From assembly GCA_017450005.1 (NCBI GenBank), contig JAFSYM010000003.1:1-64000 (forward strand): a stretch of 64,000 nucleotides of DNA, read 5' to 3'. Shown in pieces: positions 63,244-64,000 of this stretch. The notes beneath the pieces were generated by a model. The model was not told the DNA's origin, did not search any database, and saw nothing but the letters and a program-made list of their open reading frames with translations. Positions within the stretch are counted from its first letter, which is position 1. Every line of letters starts with the position of its first letter. Origin of the DNA: Clostridia bacterium. Lineage in GTDB: Bacteria; Bacillota; Clostridia; Oscillospirales; Acutalibacteraceae. The translations under genes were made by a program, and so were the position numbers.

Positions 63244-63606
63244 TTAAATACTGCTGTCGAATGCATTCTGAATGTGGTTGATTTTTTGCAGATTGTCCAT
63301 GCTGTCCAGATAGACCTCGATCACGTCGAAACGCGTTTTGCGACCGGCCGGTTCCGCGCGCAGATACAGTCCGGCTGCGCGCACGAGCCTGCGCTGCTTT
63401 TCGCGGCCGACCGATTCCGAGGGAAGCGCAATCATGCCTTCACTGCGTGTTTTGACCTCGATGAAAACGAGCACGCCGTTCTTTTCGGCAACAATGTCGA
63501 TTTCGCCCATGCGCGTGCGGTAATTGGCGCTGACGATCCGGTAACCGTTCTCGCGCAGATACCGTCCGGCAAGAACCTCGCCCAGCGCGCCGGTCAGTTC
63601 GCTCAC
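63244..63606 (-). CDS. YraN family (UPF0102) putative endonuclease-fold protein
   Basis: The protein has 120 residues. It begins at a GTG at 63606 that overlaps the preceding racemase stop (GTGA). LTGALGEVLAGRYLRENGYR, MGEIDIVAEKNGVLVFIEVK and TRSEG form the restriction-endonuclease-like fold of YraN; the catalytic Asp/Glu-x-Lys are present. The role is unknown, perhaps Holliday-junction or DNA-repair related. Confidence 0.93.
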   Translation of the reverse strand: MSELTGALGEVLAGRYLRENGYRIVSANYRTRMGEIDIVAEKNGVLVFIEVKTRSEGMIALPSESVGREKQRRLVRAAGLYLRAEPAGRKTRFDVIEVYLDSMDNLQKINHIQNAFDSSI

Positions 63607-64000
63607 AGCCGCACGCTCCCCTTGATATCCTGCACGCACGCGGCGGCGAGCGCCGTCATAGAGTCGAGAATATCGGGACGCTTGATCTGCAATTCGTAGT
63701 AGATGACGGACAGCTCCGTGCAGCCGAGAATGACCGCGTCGCATCCGCGCGCTTTCATGCCGTCCACGACAGCGAAAAAGGCGTCGCGGTCGACCGGCTG
63801 TCCGGCCTTGACCTGGTCGTAGATGATGTGCATGAGCGACTGCACGCCGTCCGAGTCCGGATAGACGCACTCGATCCCGAAGCGCGACGCCACGTGCGGA
63901 TACACGTCCGAGTGCAGCGTGCCGGTTGTGGCCAGAACGCCGACCTTCTGCAGACCAGGCACCGTCCGGTGCGCATACCGCAGCGTCTCTTCAATAATGT
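63603..64000 (-). CDS. Aspartate/glutamate racemase family protein, C-terminal part (5' end outside window)
   Basis: The frame is open to the window edge; the last 132 residues are seen. VGVLATTGTLHSDVYPHVAS and AVILGCTELSVIYYELQIKR hold the second catalytic cysteine. The first half of the enzyme lies beyond the edge. It interconverts L and D forms of aspartate or glutamate, or acts on a similar amino acid, and would supply D-amino acids to the cell wall. It is the first visible gene of the racemase-YraN-PRT-PHP-ispE operon. Confidence 0.88.
   Translation of the reverse strand, partial: IIEETLRYAHRTVPGLQKVGVLATTGTLHSDVYPHVASRFGIECVYPDSDGVQSLMHIIYDQVKAGQPVDRDAFFAVVDGMKARGCDAVILGCTELSVIYYELQIKRPDILDSMTALAAACVQDIKGSVRL

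Overview
The window looks like chromosomal DNA of a fairly GC-rich, low-redundancy Firmicute, most like an anaerobic gut Clostridium relative (Oscillospiraceae-type). Supporting signs are strong GGAGG-type ribosome binding sites, sigma-A promoters with 16-18 base spacers, exported proteins with Gram-positive signal peptides or lipoboxes, BspA-type leucine-rich repeats, a ClpC-type chaperone, many glycosidases, and no outer-membrane genes. No rRNA, tRNA, CRISPR array, prophage or insertion sequence was recognised. The taxon is an inference; no marker gene was searched.

Left part (1-18 kb): the 3' end of clpC, a tiny ribbon-helix-helix protein, a six-hairpin glycosidase-like gene, and two neighbouring exported proteins that share InlB-type B-repeats and a related C-terminal domain. 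Next is a four-gene, stop-start-overlapping cassette (HPr-kinase-like ATPase, two PqqD-like proteins, S26-type peptidase). It resembles the accessory half of a peptide-modification (RiPP) locus, but no precursor or maturase is visible. A degenerate CPBP-like membrane protein, a Nudix protein, an ADP-ribosyltransferase-like hypothetical, DUF2809 and DUF4838 proteins, and reverse-strand genes for a GDSL hydrolase, an EEP phosphatase/nuclease and a large exported protein follow.

Middle (18-45 kb): galU with a zinc-ribbon/DUF2628 gene; prfB, a cyclase-family gene and a sugar transferase; gap; a BspA-like lipoprotein; a gene-poor 680-base stretch with a nested palindromic repeat; glmU; three tandem paralogous exported proteins; pth; trmL; a polysaccharide deacetylase; sbcD-sbcC; a GH38-like gene; and a reverse-strand six-gene operon (MBL hydrolase, TfoX-N, Ntn hydrolase, metallophosphoesterase, GH3, HD hydrolase) with a clear promoter and hairpin.

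Right part (45-64 kb), almost all on the reverse strand: an exported SGNH/DUF4358/DHHW set with a TIGR00300-type enzyme; a complete F-type ATP synthase operon in the usual order whose delta subunit is reduced to its C-terminal domain and whose c subunit has a partial sodium-binding signature; small membrane proteins; a GH13 alpha-glucosidase; a YhhN-family membrane protein; a serine hydrolase; a HAD phosphatase; and an operon with ispE, a PHP phosphoesterase, a phosphoribosyltransferase, a YraN-family protein and an Asp/Glu racemase cut by the window edge.

The genes together suggest a carbohydrate-fermenting anaerobe that breaks down glycans (GH3, GH13, GH38-like, six-hairpin, DUF4838), feeds GAPDH-level glycolysis, makes UDP-sugars for the envelope (GalU, GlmU, sugar transferase, deacetylase) and exports many proteins of unknown role. 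The most interesting candidates for new biology are the PqqD/HprK-like/S26 cassette, the minimal delta subunit, and the three-gene exported paralogue family.
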